The notes below the pieces were generated by a model, which was not told the DNA's origin, ran no database searches, and was given only the letters and a program-made list of their open reading frames with translations. The position numbers and the translations under genes were made by a program. From NCBI RefSeq assembly GCF_033115175.1, contig NC_084838.1, forward strand, positions 39,473,468 to 39,537,467: 64,000 nt of DNA, written 5' to 3'. The number at the start of each line of letters is the position of its first letter. Positions within the stretch are counted from its first letter, which is position 1. Positions 24,385 through 37,092 of the stretch are shown one piece after another. The DNA is from Lepus europaeus. Lineage: Eukaryota > Chordata > Mammalia > Lagomorpha > Leporidae.

Positions 24385-24880
24385 GTATGAGCACAGGCAT
24401 CTTTGGGCATGCCGAGGAAGTCCACAGGGAGCCTCACAGGGAGAAGGGAGAAGTAAGGTGCTCTGAGTAAGGACATGGCAGGAGTCGATTCTGGGAAGCC
24501 GAAAGTGGACGGCCTTGTAGGAGAGAGAATGAGCCACGCAGGGACTGACTGGAAGGGACAGACAGCTAATATTCAAGTCTCGCTTGCTTGCTATAGTGAC
24601 ACATAAACACTATCTGTCCTGCTTAGATACTAACAGAGTTTGCAACGCATTGTAAAACCTGGTGCTGGAACCTGTGAGCCAAAGGAATCTCAAAAAAAGA
24701 AAGCGGCGGCACCCTACCCCCCAGTCTCCAGGAAGACCCGGAAGGATATGGGGTCCTGCAGCACACGAGATAATGGTGCATGGCAATTTTGTTGTACTTG
24801 ACAGAACAGGGCACCCCAACTATTAGCCGGTGCCCACATGTGTTCTTTATCTTGTGTGCTGCTTAAGAATCTGTTAGTGG

Positions 24881-25712
24881 GGCCGGTGTTGTGGCATAGC
24901 AGGTTAAGCCACTGCCTGTGATGTCGGCACTCTAAACGGGCACTAATTCGAGTTTCTGCTGCTCCACTTCTTTTTAAAAATTTTTAAAAGATTTTATTCA
25001 TTTATTTGACAGAGTTACAGTGAGAGAGAGAGACAGAGAGAAAGGTCTTCCTTCTGTTGGTTCACTCCCCAAATGGCCACCACGGCCGGTGCTGCACCAA
25101 TCCGAGGCCAGGAGCCAGGTGCTTCCTCCTGGTCTCCCATGCGGGTGCAGGGCCCAAGCACTTGGGCCATCCTCCACTGCCTTCCTGGGCCACAGCAGAG
25201 AGCTGGACTGGAAGAGGAGCTACCGAGACAGAATCCAGCCCCCATATGGGATACCGGCGCTCCAGGCAGAGGATTAACCTAGTGAACCATGGTGCCGGCC
25301 CCTATTTAATTTTTTTAAGATTTATTTATTTATTTGAAAGTCAGAGTTACACAGAGAGAGGAGAGGCAGAGAGAGGTCTTCCATCCAATGGTTCACTCCC
25401 CAGCTGGCCACAACGGCTGGCGCTGCACTGATCTAAAGCCAGGAGCCAGGAGCTTCCTCCGTGTCTCCCATGTGGGTGCTGCTCCACTCCTGATTCAGCG
25501 TCCTGCTAACACACCTGGGAAAGCCGCAGAAGATGGTTCAAGTGCTTAGGCCCCTATGTGCATGTGGGAGACCTGGATGAAGCTCCTGACTCCTGGCTTT
25601 GTTCTGGCCCAGCCCTGGTTGTTGTGGCCACTTGGAGACTGAACCAGCAGATGGGAGAACTCTCTCTGTCTCTCTCTCTTTTTCAGGCAAATAAAATAAA
25701 TCTTAAAAAAAG
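24881..25712. repeat. Three-way nested CSINE cluster
   Basis: A sense copy starts at 24881, stops at gctgctccacttc (24968), and resumes at gctccactcctgattcagcg (25478) to its tail at 25712. Two antisense copies (24975-25302, 25303-25477) fill the break. Confidence 0.85.
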
Positions 25713-26189
25713 AAAACAATTAAGAAAAGGAGGGAGTTTGAAAATCTTCAAAGCAAAAAAAAATTTCAGAGGAAAGAAGGGGGAGAGGAGAAGAAAAGAG
25801 AAATCTAGATAGCTTCAGAACACCACAAAGCACTCCCATTTTTGAAATTGCTTTCTCTGTGTGTGTGTGTGTGTGTGTGTTAAACAGATCTCACGGTGTG
25901 AGTCCCCTGGTCCGGCCTGGTGAGTGCCCTCCTTGCCTGCCTCAGCACTGTGGGGAGCACACCTCTGCCTCGGCAAGTCCCCTTACACAGCACTGTGTCC
26001 TCTTTTTCCTCTCCCCAGAGGAATTTTCGGCTCTAGGCAACTCTGATTTCTCCTCACACAGAAAAATGTTAGAGGTGGGACAAGGAAGCAGAACTGCAAA
26101 GATAAGTGCTATTCGCACTCATGATACCATCTTAATAAGCTTTAACATTTTTCCCAGTTTCCCTTCTACCCATAAATTCATATATGCCT
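25713..26189. other. Unassigned DNA
   Basis: Purine-rich at 25713-25810, then a GT run at 25858-25880; a plus-strand frame runs through this part but has no recognisable domain. Confidence 0.4.
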
Positions 26190-26741
26190 CTAACGTACTC
26201 AGTAAGTTTTTATTCAGTGAGGACTGTGCTAGGTTCTGAAGGTGACATAAAATTGAAATGCACAATCTCTCTTCTCAGTCTGCAACCTAAGGAGAGGACA
26301 AACAGTGCGTGCTGACTGCTCAGATGATAGCAAAAGGCAATAATGCGTGACTGTAGGGCAGAAGCACTAGCTCGGAGACTCAGAGAAAAAAATAATCAGT
26401 GAGGGTCTACTTTTAAGGAGACAGATTCACAGAGATTATGAGAACTGCGCTGGACAAAGTCTTGATCTGTTGAGGTGAATAGGGAGAATATTCCAGACCA
26501 GAGAACAAGGAAAGAGAGATAGATTTAACTATAGCACTTGAAGAGAGTGAGGAGACGATGCACCTGGTTGGAGGTGAGGATCCATGCTTGGGAGGTAGTA
26601 GAACAGCAAGACTGTGAAAAGCGTTGAGTAAGACTGAAGTATCTGAATTATTTTCCAATGTGCAATGAGAAGTCACTGAAGGTCTTTCAACAGGCAAACA
26701 TTCGTATCAAAGTAGGTTTCAAGAAGATAAACTACAGATTT

Positions 26742-26790
26742 TCTCTGTCTGTAACTCTACCTCTCAAATAAATAAAATTGTTTAAAAAAT
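26742..26790 (+). repeat. CSINE 3'-end fragment
   Basis: Only the CT block and tail (ctgtctgtaactctacctct caaataaataaaattg) are present. Confidence 0.7.
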
Positions 26791-26995
26791 AAATGAAGGA
26801 GGGTAGTCAGGGAAAGCCTCCCTGTGAAGTGATGCTTGAGCAGAGTTCTCAAATAGAGAGTAAGTCATAAAAACATCTGGGGGAAGAGAGACAGCAAATG
26901 CAAATCCTAAGCAGGAACATGTTTGATGTTTTGTAAGAACATGTCCATAATAATGTACAAATATTACATGTTAATCAAAAATTTTAAACTTATTT

Positions 26996-27325
26996 TTAAA
27001 AGATTTACTTTATTTTTATTTGAAAGGCAGAGTTATAGAAAGAGAGAGGGAGATACAGACAGAGAAATCTTCCATCCACTGGTTCACTATCCAAATGGTT
27101 GCAATGGCTGGGGCTGGGCCAGGCCAAAGCCAGGAGCAATTGTTTTATTTGGGTCTCCCACATGTATTCAGGGGCCCAAGCTCTTGGGCCATCTTCTGCT
27201 GCTTTCCCAGGTGCATTAGCAGGGAGCTGGGTTGGAAGTAGAACAGCAGACACTTGAACCGGCATCCAAATGGGATGCTGGCATTGCAGGTGGAGGCTAA
27301 CCCATTATACCACAACACTGGCCCA
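26996..27325 (-). repeat. CSINE
   Basis: Antisense copy inside the L2 relic; ends taccacaacactggccc. Confidence 0.93.
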
Positions 27326-29661
27326 GTAAAATGATTTTCAATAAAAATAGCAAGGCAGTCAGGGTGGCTAAAGACTGGTGAGAGAGTAATAAAATATGTT
27401 GTTAGAGTAGGTAGTGGCAAGTATAGAAAATGTAGGCCTTTCTTTGCAAGGCCATCGTGATGACAACATTTATTCTGGGTTTGAGAAGAGGAGTGATCTA
27501 ATCTGTCTTACAATGATCACTCTGACCCCTGTGATGAGAATGAAGTGTAGTGTAGAGAGAAGTAGGGTGGCCAGTTGAGACTTGCTGCAATAATCCAAGC
27601 AGGCAGTGATGGTAGTGTGGACCATGATGGCAGCAGTAGAAGGAAGTGCTCAGATTCGGAGGCTAGGCTGAAGTCAACAGCATCTGATAACAGAATGAAT
27701 GGAATACAAAAGAAATGGAGTAGTCAGAGATGACACCACATTTTTTGGCTTGAGCAACTGGAAAAACAGAGTTGCCATTTACGGAGATGGAAGAAGCAGG
27801 TTATGGTCATGAAAATCAAGAGTTAGATTGTGGTGTTATCATGTTTAAACTGCCTTTAAAAGATATAAGTAGAGGTTTTGAGTAGACAGTTGGCTGTACC
27901 AATTTAGAATTCTGGAGAGAGGTTCCGTTTGAAGATGCAAAGTTGGAATTCGTAAGTACACAGATGGCATTTAGAACTATGGAACTGAATGAGACCAACC
28001 AGAGAGAAAGAGAAGAGAGGAAGTCCAGAGTCCTGAGGTGTTGCAGTTCAGAGGTCTAGAAGAAAGGGGAAAACCATTTACAAGCCATGTTAGATAAGGA
28101 CAGAGACCACGGATTTAGCCTTGATAAAGCACATTGAGGTGCACTGAAAAGAGAAAGCTAAAATAAAGAGAATAATTTATAATTGTATTCTTTTAACAAC
28201 TGAGAAATCTAATACACCAAAGATAACTATCTGGCTAACCTTCTAATGGATATCTGAGTAACAAACTGAAAAGATGTCCCCAAGGGCAGTGGCATATATC
28301 AGGCCAATAAGATGCCAAAAGATAACTACTTCTCAGACTTTTATATCGAAAATGTTTTCATTTCAATAATTTAAAATGTGCATTTGTATATAGGAACTCA
28401 ACCTCTAGCTAGGCAAGTGCAGTTCAAAGTCTTTAAACAGCATCTCTCAATGTATCTAACCAGAAACAGACTTTTAATCAAAAACTATAAAAAGTGATAA
28501 AGAAGGACATTATATTTTGATAAAAGGTTCAATTCAGCAAGAAGACCTAACAATCACAAGTATATATGCACCCAACGCAAGACTACCCAGATATATACAG
28601 CAAATACTCCTAGACCTAAAGGGAGAGATAGACTCTAATACAATAATAGTAGGTGACTTTAATACACTCTCATCAATGGACAGATCAGCCAGATGAAAAA
28701 TCAATAAAAATACATGGGAGTTGAAACATAACTACCAAGCAAATGGATCTAGCAGACATTTACAGGACATTCCACCCAACAGCTACAGAATATACATTCT
28801 TCTCAGCAGCACATGGAACATTTTCTAGGATAGACTATATATTAAGCCACAAATCAAGTCTTGTATCTTCATAGCATGTATCTTCTCAGACAATGAAGGA
28901 ATAAAACCAGAAATCAACAGCAAGAAGAACAGAATACTCATAAATACATGGAAATTAGACAACATGCTACTGAATTTTCAATGAGTCATTGAAGAAATTA
29001 AAAAGGAAATAAAAAACTTCCTTGAAATAAATGAAAACATAACATAGCAAACCCTGAGGGATACAGCAAGAGCAGTTTTAAGAAAGAAGTTTATAGCATT
29101 AAGTACTTACACTAAAAAAAGAAAAATGTCTCAAATTAAAGATTTAATGATAAATCTTTAAGGCTTAGAAAAACAAGAACAAACCAAACTTAAAATCAGC
29201 AGGAGGTGAGAAATAATAAGGATCACAGCATAAATAAATGAAATTGAAACTAAAAAACAATACATAAGATCAACAAAAAAGTTGGCTTTTTTAGAAGATA
29301 AACAAAATAGATAAATCTCTAGCCAGACTAACATATGAAAAGGAGAAAAAAACCCAAATAAATAAAATCAGAAATTAAAAAAGAGACATTACAACTGACA
29401 TCACTGAAATACAAAGGATCATAAGAAACTAAAGAACTATATGCTAATAAACTAGAAAACCTCAAAGAAATGGATAAATTCCATTCCTGTAACTTATCAT
29501 AATTAAATCAAGAAGATATAGACAACCTAAACAGATCTATAACAAGCGATGGGATTGAAATAGTAATCAAGAGTCTTCCATCAAGGAAAAGTACAGGACC
29601 TGATGGCTTTACTGTTGAATTCTACAAATGTTTGAAGAGGAAGTAATTCTAATACTCTTTA

Positions 29662-29836
29662 TTTTTCCCCCCAAAATTTTCTATTTAATGAGTTCAAATG
29701 TCATAAGTACAGTGTTAGGAATATAGTGATTCTTCCCACCATACCTGCCATCCTACACCCCCATCCTTCCTCTTCCTCCCTCTCCCATTCCCAGTCCCAT
29801 TCTCCATTAAGATTCTTTTTTTTGACAGACAGAGTT

Positions 29837-29877
<41 letters not shown>

Positions 29878-30395
29878 TCTTCCTTCCGTTGGTTCACTCC
29901 CCAAATGGCTGCTATTGTTGGCACGCTGCGCCAATCAGAAGCCAGGAGCCAGGTGCTTCCTCCTGGTCTCCCATGCGGGTGCAGGACCCAAACACTTGGG
30001 CCATCCTCTACTGCCTTCCCAGGTCATAGCAGAGAGCTGGACTGGAAGAGGATCAACCAGGACGGAATCTGGTGCCCCAATCAGGACTAGAACCCGGGGT
30101 GCCGGCGCCACAGGTGGAGGATTAGCCTAGTGAGCTGTGGCATCGGCCAAAGATTAATTTTTAATTAACTTTATACACAGAAGACCAACTCTATACTAAA
30201 TAAAGATTTCAACACACACACACACACACTGAGAACAAGTTTTACAGTTAATTCTCATAATACAATTCATTGAGGACCGATGTCCTGCATGGGAAGTAAG
30301 CACACTCCTATTGCTAATTTAACAATCCACACTATTATGTATGCTGTCAGTGATCACCCGAGGTCTAAATACTCTTTGAACTATTCCAAAATATT
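29662..30395 (-). mobile_element. Leporid-type L1 3' end, antisense, nested in the L1 relic
   Basis: L1 3'UTR in antisense (ctctcccattcccagtccc; gaagaccaactctatactaaa; cattgaggaccgatgtcctgc), the same 3' family as the copy at 48.58-49.82 kb, sits inside ORF2 of the older L1. The host text tctaatactcttt before it (29649-29661) recurs as tctaaatactcttt after it, then ORF2 resumes with gaactattccaaaatattg. This gives a 13-14 bp target-site duplication. It contains a CSINE and a CA run. Confidence 0.8.
29815..30148 (-). repeat. CSINE inside the nested L1 3' end
   Basis: Antisense copy with (GA)n at 29838-29873. It makes a third insertion layer within the L1 relic. Confidence 0.95.
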
Positions 30396-30504
30396 GAACA
30401 GGATGGAGCTCTGCCAAACTCTTTTTTATGAGTTTGATGCTTTTTATGCTTTGATATCAAAACCAAAGAAAGACATGACTCAAAAACTACAGATTTATAT
30501 CCTT

Positions 30505-30724
30505 CTTTTAAAAAAATTTTTTTGACAGGCAGAGTGGACAGTGAGAGAGAGAGAGAGACAGAGAGAAAGGTCTTCCTTTTGCCGTTGGTTCACCCTCCAA
30601 TGGCCGTAGCAGAGAGCTGGCCTGGAAGAGGGGCAAGCGGGACAGAATCCAGTGCCCCGACCGGGACTAGAACCCGGTTTGCTGGTATGCCAGAGGATTA
30701 GCCTATTGAGCCATGGCGCCAGCC
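30505..30724 (-). repeat. CSINE with internal deletion, 23-bp target duplication
   Basis: L1 ORF2 bases 30482-30504 recur at 30725-30747 with one change (T to C), so the borders are exact. About 110 bp between the head and the CT block are missing (ccaatggccgtagcagagag junction). Confidence 0.95.
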
Positions 30725-31928
30725 AAAAACTACAGATCTATATCCTTAATGAACATAGATGCAAAGGTCTCAACAAAATACTAGCAAATTGAATCCAAAA
30801 CCACATAAAAAAATCACACATCATGATCAATTGGGATTTATCCCAGAAATGCAAGGGTGGTTCAACATTCAAAAATCAATAAACATCATAAATCGTATCA
30901 ATAGAATGAGGAATAAAAGCTATATGGTTATCTCAATAGATGCTGAGAAAGCATTTGATAAGATTTAACACCCCTTCATGATAAAATTCTTACAAATTAG
31001 GTATAGAAGGAATATTCTTCAAAATTACAAAGGCAATAAATCACAAGCCAACAGCCAATATCATCCTGAATGCGGAAAAGCTGAAATCATTTCCCCTCAG
31101 ATCTAGAACAAGACAGGATGTCCACTTTGCCTCTCCTATTCAATATAGTACTGGAAGTTTTAGTGAGAGCAGTTAGGGAGGAGAAATAAGAAAGGGCAAC
31201 AAAATTGGAAAAGAGGAAGTCAAAATATCCATGTTTGCAGATGACAAGATGGTGTACATGGAAAAACCTAAGAAGCTGTTAGAATTTATAAGCCAGTTCA
31301 GTAAAATTGCAGGTTACAAAATAAACATACAAAAATCAGCAGCTTTTTTGTCTGCTAATGATGAATCACAGAAAGATATCATGAAAGAAATCTCATTCAC
31401 AATTGCCATGAAAAAAGTCAAATATTTAGAAATAAATTTAACCAAAGAAGTGAAAGATCTCTACAATGAAAATTAACAAACATTGATGAAAGAAATTATC
31501 AAGAACAGACACAAAAATGGTAAGATATTCCTTGTTCATGGATCAGAAGAATCAATATTATTAAAATGCCTATACTACCTAAAGCAATTTAGAGATTCAA
31601 TGCAATCCCTATCAAAATACCAATGACATTCTTCACAGAATTAGAAAAAGCAATCTTGAAATCCATATGAAATCTCAAAATACCTATAATAGCCAAAGTG
31701 ATCCTGAACAAGAAAAATCAAGCTGGAGGCATCACAATACCTGACTTCAAAACATACTACAAAGCTATAGTACTTAAAACAGCATAAAAACTGATACATG
31801 GCTCAGTGGAACAGAATAGAGCCCAGAAATTAATCCACATACATACAGCCAACTGATTTTTGACAAAAGTGCTCAGACCATACAGTAGAGTAAGGATAAT
31901 CTCTTCAATAAATGTTGCTGGCAAAACT

Positions 31929-31990
31929 GTATATATATATATATGTGTGTGTGTGTGTATATATATATACATATATACACATATATATAT
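31929..31990. repeat. (TA)n/(TG)n microsatellite inside the L1 relic
   Basis: tatatatatatatgtgtgtg followed by tgtatatatatatacatata, inside ORF2 text. Confidence 0.95.
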
Positions 31991-32857
31991 GAATGAAATT
32001 AGATCCATACCTCTCATGATATACAAAAATCAACTCAAAATGGATCAAAGATCTAAATTTAAGACCTGAGACTATGAAGCTGCTGGAAGAAAACACAGGG
32101 AAACACTCCAACACAGTGACGTAGAGGATGACTTCTTGGATAAGGCCTCCAAAGTACAGGCAACAAAAGCAAACTAAACAAATGGAACTATATCAAACTC
32201 AGAATCTTTTGCACAGCAAAAGAAATGATCAACAGAGTGAAGAGACATCCAACAGAACAGGAAAAAAATTTCAAACCACCTACCTGACAGAGGATTAGTA
32301 TTCCAAATATATCAGCAATCTAAAAAACTCAACAACAAAACCAACCAGTCCAGTTGAGAAATGGACAAAGGATTTCAACAGATAGTTCTCAAAAGAAGAA
32401 ATACAAATGGCCAACAAATATATGAAAACATGCTCAACATCACTAGCCATCAGGAAAATGAAAATCAAAACCACAATGGGGTATCACCTCATCCTTGTCA
32501 GAATAACTAAGATCCAAAAAACAGTAACAAATGCTGGTGAGGATGTGGACAAAGGGGAACACTATACACTACTGGTGAGAAATGTAAATTGTGCAGCCAC
32601 TGTGGGAAACAGTGTCTGGATTTCTTAAAAAACTAGAAAAAAGACCTGACATAGGATCCAGCAATCCCACTACTGAGTATATACCCGAAAGACTTGAGCA
32701 TTATGTACCAAAGAGATACCTGCATCACTACGTTTATAGCATCACTGTTCACAATAGCCAAAACATGGAATCAACCAAGGAGTCCATCATCAGATGAATG
32801 GATAAAGAAAATGTGGTATATATACAAAGGAATATATTTAGCTATAAAATAGAATAA

Positions 32858-33178
32858 GGGGCTGGTGTTGTGGTACAGCAGGTAAAGTCTCTGTCTCCAA
32901 TGTCAGCATCCCATATGTGCCCCAGTTCAAGTCCCAGCTGCTCCACTTCCAATCCAGCTCCCTGCTAATGTGCTTGGGGAAGCAGTGAAATATGGCCCAA
33001 GTGCTTGGGCCCCTGCACCTGCATGGGAGACCCAGAAGAAGCTCCTGGCTCCTGGCTTTGGCCTGGCCCAGCCCTGGTCATTGCAGCCATTTAGGGAGTG
33101 AACCAGCAGATGGAATACCTCTCTCTGTCTCTCTCTGGGACTTTGCTTTTCAAATAAATAAGTCTTTTTTAAAAAAAT
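32858..33178 (+). repeat. CSINE at the 3' end of the L1 relic
   Basis: Head ggggctggtgttgtggtaca; tail tttcaaataaataagtc. Confidence 0.92.
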
Positions 33179-33224
33179 TGGAAAAAATAATGAAGAAAAC
33201 ATGGTTAGTTTTGGGAGAATAATA

Positions 33225-33660
33225 CCAATCAAGTGGTATGGGAGTTGGCAGTGGGGGAAGAGATTATTTCTGTAACAGGAGAGCAACTTCATGGAATATG
33301 ACCTGGCCTTCATCAGGTGGCCTTGAAGGATTTTGACTGAGATAGAGAATGGCATTACCTTTGGAAGGAATAGTACAAACAGTGGTATGGATGCAGGAAA
33401 GCTTTGGCCATGTATGGAGAATCATACGTAGACCATTGTGAATAATGATGCATAGTGGGAGAGAAAGACGACAACGTGGTTTGGGTTCAAATCACAGCCT
33501 CTTGAGTATGCAGCTGTTGATATCTGGACTTCACTGAGGAACCATGGGAAGCCACTGAATGTTTCTGAGCTGATCAGTAAGAAGAAACAATGCTGTTCTG
33601 TTGTAGGGAGGCAGCAGATTATGAAAACTGGAAACAAATAAGGAGATATTGAATTCAGTA
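33225..33660 (-). mobile_element. L2-like relic
   Basis: Weak similarity in order to the L2 copy at 26-28 kb (catgggaagccactgaatg, gctgatcagtaagaag, aaactggaaacaaataagg). Confidence 0.4.
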
Positions 33661-33685
33661 AGAGTATAAAGAGTCCAAGATGTTA

Positions 33686-33938
33686 TTAGTGGGCTCACTC
33701 CCTAAATGGCCACAATGGATGGGGCTGGGCCAGGCAGAAGCCAGGAGCCTGGGAATCCCTCCAGGTCTCCCACGTGGGTGGCAGGGGTCCAAGTCCTTGG
33801 GCCATTTTCTGCTGCTTTCCCAGGCACATTGGCAGGGAGCTGGATCGGGAAGTGGAGCAACTAGGACTTCTGGCACTCCAATATGAGATGCTGGCATAGC
33901 TTTTGGTAGCTTCACCCACTGCACTACAACGTCGGCCC
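33686..33938 (-). repeat. CSINE lacking its tail half
   Basis: It begins at gtgggctcactccctaaatg, missing the CT block and tail, and ends cactacaacgtcggcccc. Confidence 0.85.
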
Positions 33939-33969
33939 CTGTTTTTTTTTCAATTTTATTTCCTCTATC

Positions 33970-35227
33970 AGACTAGTAAACGGGACCATGTCTAATTCAT
34001 TTCTGTGTCTCTAAGGCCCTATCACAGGGCCAAGTTTTGAAGCAGGGGATTAGCAACAACAACAGCAATAAAGAATGTAAAAAAAAATAGCAAGTTTATT
34101 ACCAACATCAGCCCAAGGAAAACCTTTCTGAAGAGCATTTGCTATAAAACGTCTTGCACTGATAACTTCATCAGGACAGCTGCTGTGAAGAATGTGCTCA
34201 CATTATCTGGTGATGTTTCAAAATCAGCCCCAGGAGCAGCTGTACATGTCTTAGCTGAAATCAGTCAAAAGTCACACTCTCCTTTGCGGCCCTGCTCCAT
34301 TAGATACAAATGGTTCGTCATAAAGTGAGCAGCTTCTGTGGCCATCATAGTTCCAAATCCCAAACTGTGAGGGAATTGCTGGGCCCCACATATTATTTTT
34401 CTGCTGGTGGTCTATGCTCCTGTACTCTTCTTCACAGCTGAAGGTAGAACGTTTATAATGCTAACAGACCAACAGGCGACGGGAGCTTCAGGAACTCCAG
34501 GGTTGGGCTCCCTGTCCCCTTCTGTTACCAGGAAACTTTTGCTTTGAGACCAAACTGGGGCTATCCCTGGATCGCCACGCTAAGTAAGTTATCAAGTGAT
34601 TTCTCCACATGTCATTGGGGGAAATAGATCCTTAGCTCCATCGGGCTTAAGGAGAGTCAAGGAGGGACAGCCTTAGCACACTGAAATTAAACTAAGCCCA
34701 AGGAAAGTCACTTCCAGGACCACTCTCCATTCCCACCAAGAATGCCTGGACTGGGAGCCACCCTGGATCTTAGATGGCCTCCTAGGGTCATTCTGAGCCT
34801 GGACATTGCAGAATTTCAATACTGAAAGGGCACTGGGAGGTATTTAGTCCATCCTTCCACCTCTGGTAGTTATTCCTCTTGTTTAGCAATCCTGTTGGCT
34901 TGATTAAATACTTCCTTTGAAGAAAAAAAACACTGTCTCTCAAGATGGCGATTCTATGTTCAGACAGCTGTGTTGATAAATTCCTTCATTCATAAAATTT
35001 CTCCTGACTAAATAGACACCCTGGAGACCAGCAATGGCCAACAGTGGGGCCTGCCTAATTTCTGTCTGTATCTTTCTAGCTGGTCAGCACTGAGGTGAAA
35101 AGCACCCAGCCCTTGAGTATGAGATTCTGGACAATATATTCCACCAGTTATTCCTGGATTAGCTGCTATGCCCCAGGGTCCTAAAATCACCCCTAAAGTC
35201 TGGTTGATCCTCCTACCTTCTATATCA
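33970..35227. other. Unassigned DNA after a short L2 tail
   Basis: 33970-34060 looks like an L2 3' end. The rest has minus-strand fragments such as DEVISARRFIANALQKGFPW (about 34.1 kb) and GFGTMMATEAAHFMTNHLYL (about 34.3 kb), broken by stops. A decayed retrocopy is possible; the parent was not recognised. Confidence 0.3.
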
Positions 35228-35612
35228 ACAGCAGCCAAAAATGACACAGAAAGACAAATACTATATGTTTTCTCTCATATGGGGAAGTTTACAAAATAGT
35301 TGATCTGAACTCTGAATAGTGATTAGTAAAGGTTAGGAAGGGTGGGAGGAGGGAGGACAGAGGAGACTGAATTACAGGAACTGAAACACAGTCAGAAAGA
35401 AGTAATTGATTCTAATGTTCTGCAGCACAGTGGGATGACCAGAATTCACAATAATGCTTTATACAGTGTATGAAGAACTGGAAGAGAGGAGCTGGTAGGC
35501 TCCACACACAAAGAAAAGATAAGGAAATACAAAGCTTATCATCTAGCTTGATTGCCTTATGTTGTGTATATGTGAAGAAATATTGTATCCCATAAAAATG
35601 TATGAGTATCTC
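35228..35612 (+). mobile_element. L1 3'-end fragment
   Basis: Text such as gaaagacaaatactatatg, ttctctcatatggggaag and gttctgcagcacagtggg is typical of L1 ORF2-end/3'UTR in sense. It ends at the CSINE starting at 35612. Confidence 0.6.
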
Positions 35613-36305
35613 AGCTGGCACTGTGGTGGAGCAGGTAAAGCTGCTGCCTGCAGCACCGGCATCCCATATGGGCCACTGGTTCAAGTCCCAGCTGTTCCTC
35701 TTATGATCCAGCTCTCTGCTATGGCCTGGGAAAGCAGTAGAAGATGGCCCGGCCAGGGCTGCGGCTCAATAGGCTAATCTTCCGCCTTGCAGTGCCGGCA
35801 CACCGGGTTCTAGTCCCAGTCGGGGTGCCGGATTCTGTCCTGGTTGCCCCTCTTCCAGTCCAGCTCTCTGCTGTGGCCCGGGAATGCAGTGGAGGATGGC
35901 CCAGGTGCCTGGGCCCTGCAGCTGCATGGGAGACCAGGAGGCTCCTGGCTTCAGATCAGCGTGATGTGCCAGCCACAGTGCGCCGGCCGCAGTGGCCATT
36001 GGAGGGTGAACCAAGGGTAAAGGAAGACCTTTCTCCCTATCTCTCTCTCTCACTGTCCACTCTGCCTGTCAAAAAAAAAAAAAAAAAAAAAAAAGAAAAG
36101 AAGATGGCCCAAGTCCTTGGGCCCCTGCACCCAAGTGGGAGACCTGGAAGAAGCTCCTGGCTCCTGGCTCCTGGCTCCTGGCTTCGGATGGGTCCAGCTC
36201 AGGCAATTGCAGCCATTTGGAGAATGAACCAGTGGATGAAGGATCTCTCTCTGTCTCCACCTGTCTCTCTGTAACCCTGCCTTTCAAATGAAGAAAAAAA
36301 ACTTT
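35612..36305 (+). repeat. CSINE inserted into a CSINE
   Basis: The outer sense copy is 35612-35750 plus 36099-36305. The inner sense copy 35751-36098 (A-rich tail of about 28) is flanked by AGAAGATGGCCC at 35739-35750 and 36099-36110. Confidence 0.95.
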
Positions 36306-37092
36306 TTTAAAAAAAGTATGAGTATCACACACAAAAAACTGAATTATAAGTGCTTTTCTTAATTTTGTTTATTGCCCTAATTGTCAAGTGCACCCCTCTG
36401 CCATGTTAGCCATACTCAAACCCTTTCAGCAAATTCTCTTCTCAAGATTTTCTGTCAGGGATTTCCATGAACTTTTCTGGCATTCTCCCTACATGTTTCA
36501 ATTCCAGTCCAACAAATCGAAATCACAGTGCTAGCCCAACCAGCTGGCCTACACAGACAAAATCTGTCTAAAGCAAGAGTAATTGGGTGGCATTTGTCCT
36601 AGTGGCTGACACCACTTAATAAATAAATAAAATAAAATTAATAAAATAATAGCAAATTTAAATCGAGAATTTAACAGCTATCCTCACTGTGATTCTGACA
36701 GCAGATTGAGTAAATGGCACAATTATTCATTTTTCCAGGCCTCCTCCGCAACTCCAGTCTTACAGGGATTCCGGACACTCACTGAGTTTCAGGATTGCCT
36801 AGTGGCCGACTGAGTCGCACTTAGTGGTCAGCTGTATGGTTCGTTTTAATGTGGTACTTGATAGAGAGGCTACAGGACCCATGAAAGGCACAAAGAGAAT
36901 TTGGGAACCAGATTTTAAACATGCACACCTATGCTCCTGAAAGGAAGTTAGCAAGAATCAGCATTGAGGAACAAGTTTAGCCGTTGCTGGAAACATTCTC
37001 AGAAAATAATCTTAGAGGTAATATATAAGAATGCTGATAAAAGTACAGCTTGCATAAATCTTAATATGTCCTTTCTAGAAAAGAAGGCATGA
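36306..37092. other. Unassigned single-copy DNA
   Basis: No coding, RNA-gene or repeat signal seen apart from an AATAAA-rich A/T patch at 36620-36660. Confidence 0.5.

Larger units (their letters stand above)
23847..24880. other. Unassigned DNA with one old SINE shred and an orphan exon-like segment
   Basis: Holds the old CSINE fragment at 24010-24172 and the plus-strand exon-like segment at 24290-24384; the remainder has no coding or repeat signal that I could identify. Confidence 0.45.
26190..28140 (-). mobile_element. L2 LINE relic (antisense), split by CSINE
   Basis: The plus strand reads as the complement of L2/CR1-type text: 'gtgatctaatctgtcttacaatgatcactctg', then 'gcaataatccaagcaggcag', 'gagcaactggaaaaacagagttgcc'. 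The minus strand of such stretches encodes the CR1-like RLDYCN-type C-terminus in better copies. Old, with no open frame. Confidence 0.6.
28480..32857 (+). mobile_element. L1 ORF2 relic, sense, interrupted by a younger L1 and CSINEs
   Basis: The sequence follows L1 ORF2 from the endonuclease region (ataatagtaggtgactttaa, 28640) through reverse transcriptase: a frame with [11 protein letters not shown] at 30.84 kb and FADDKMVYMEKPKKL at 31.23 kb, where YADD-type box residues FADD are visible. It continues into the C-terminal region with the text atgaatggataaagaaaatg (32.79 kb). Multiple stops and frameshifts show it is inactive. The 3'UTR is missing; a CSINE abuts the end at 32858. Confidence 0.85.

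Noticed and set aside
28480..32857. Functional L1 ORF2
   Set aside because: The reverse-transcriptase motifs are visible but the frame is broken by many stops, inserts and a microsatellite.
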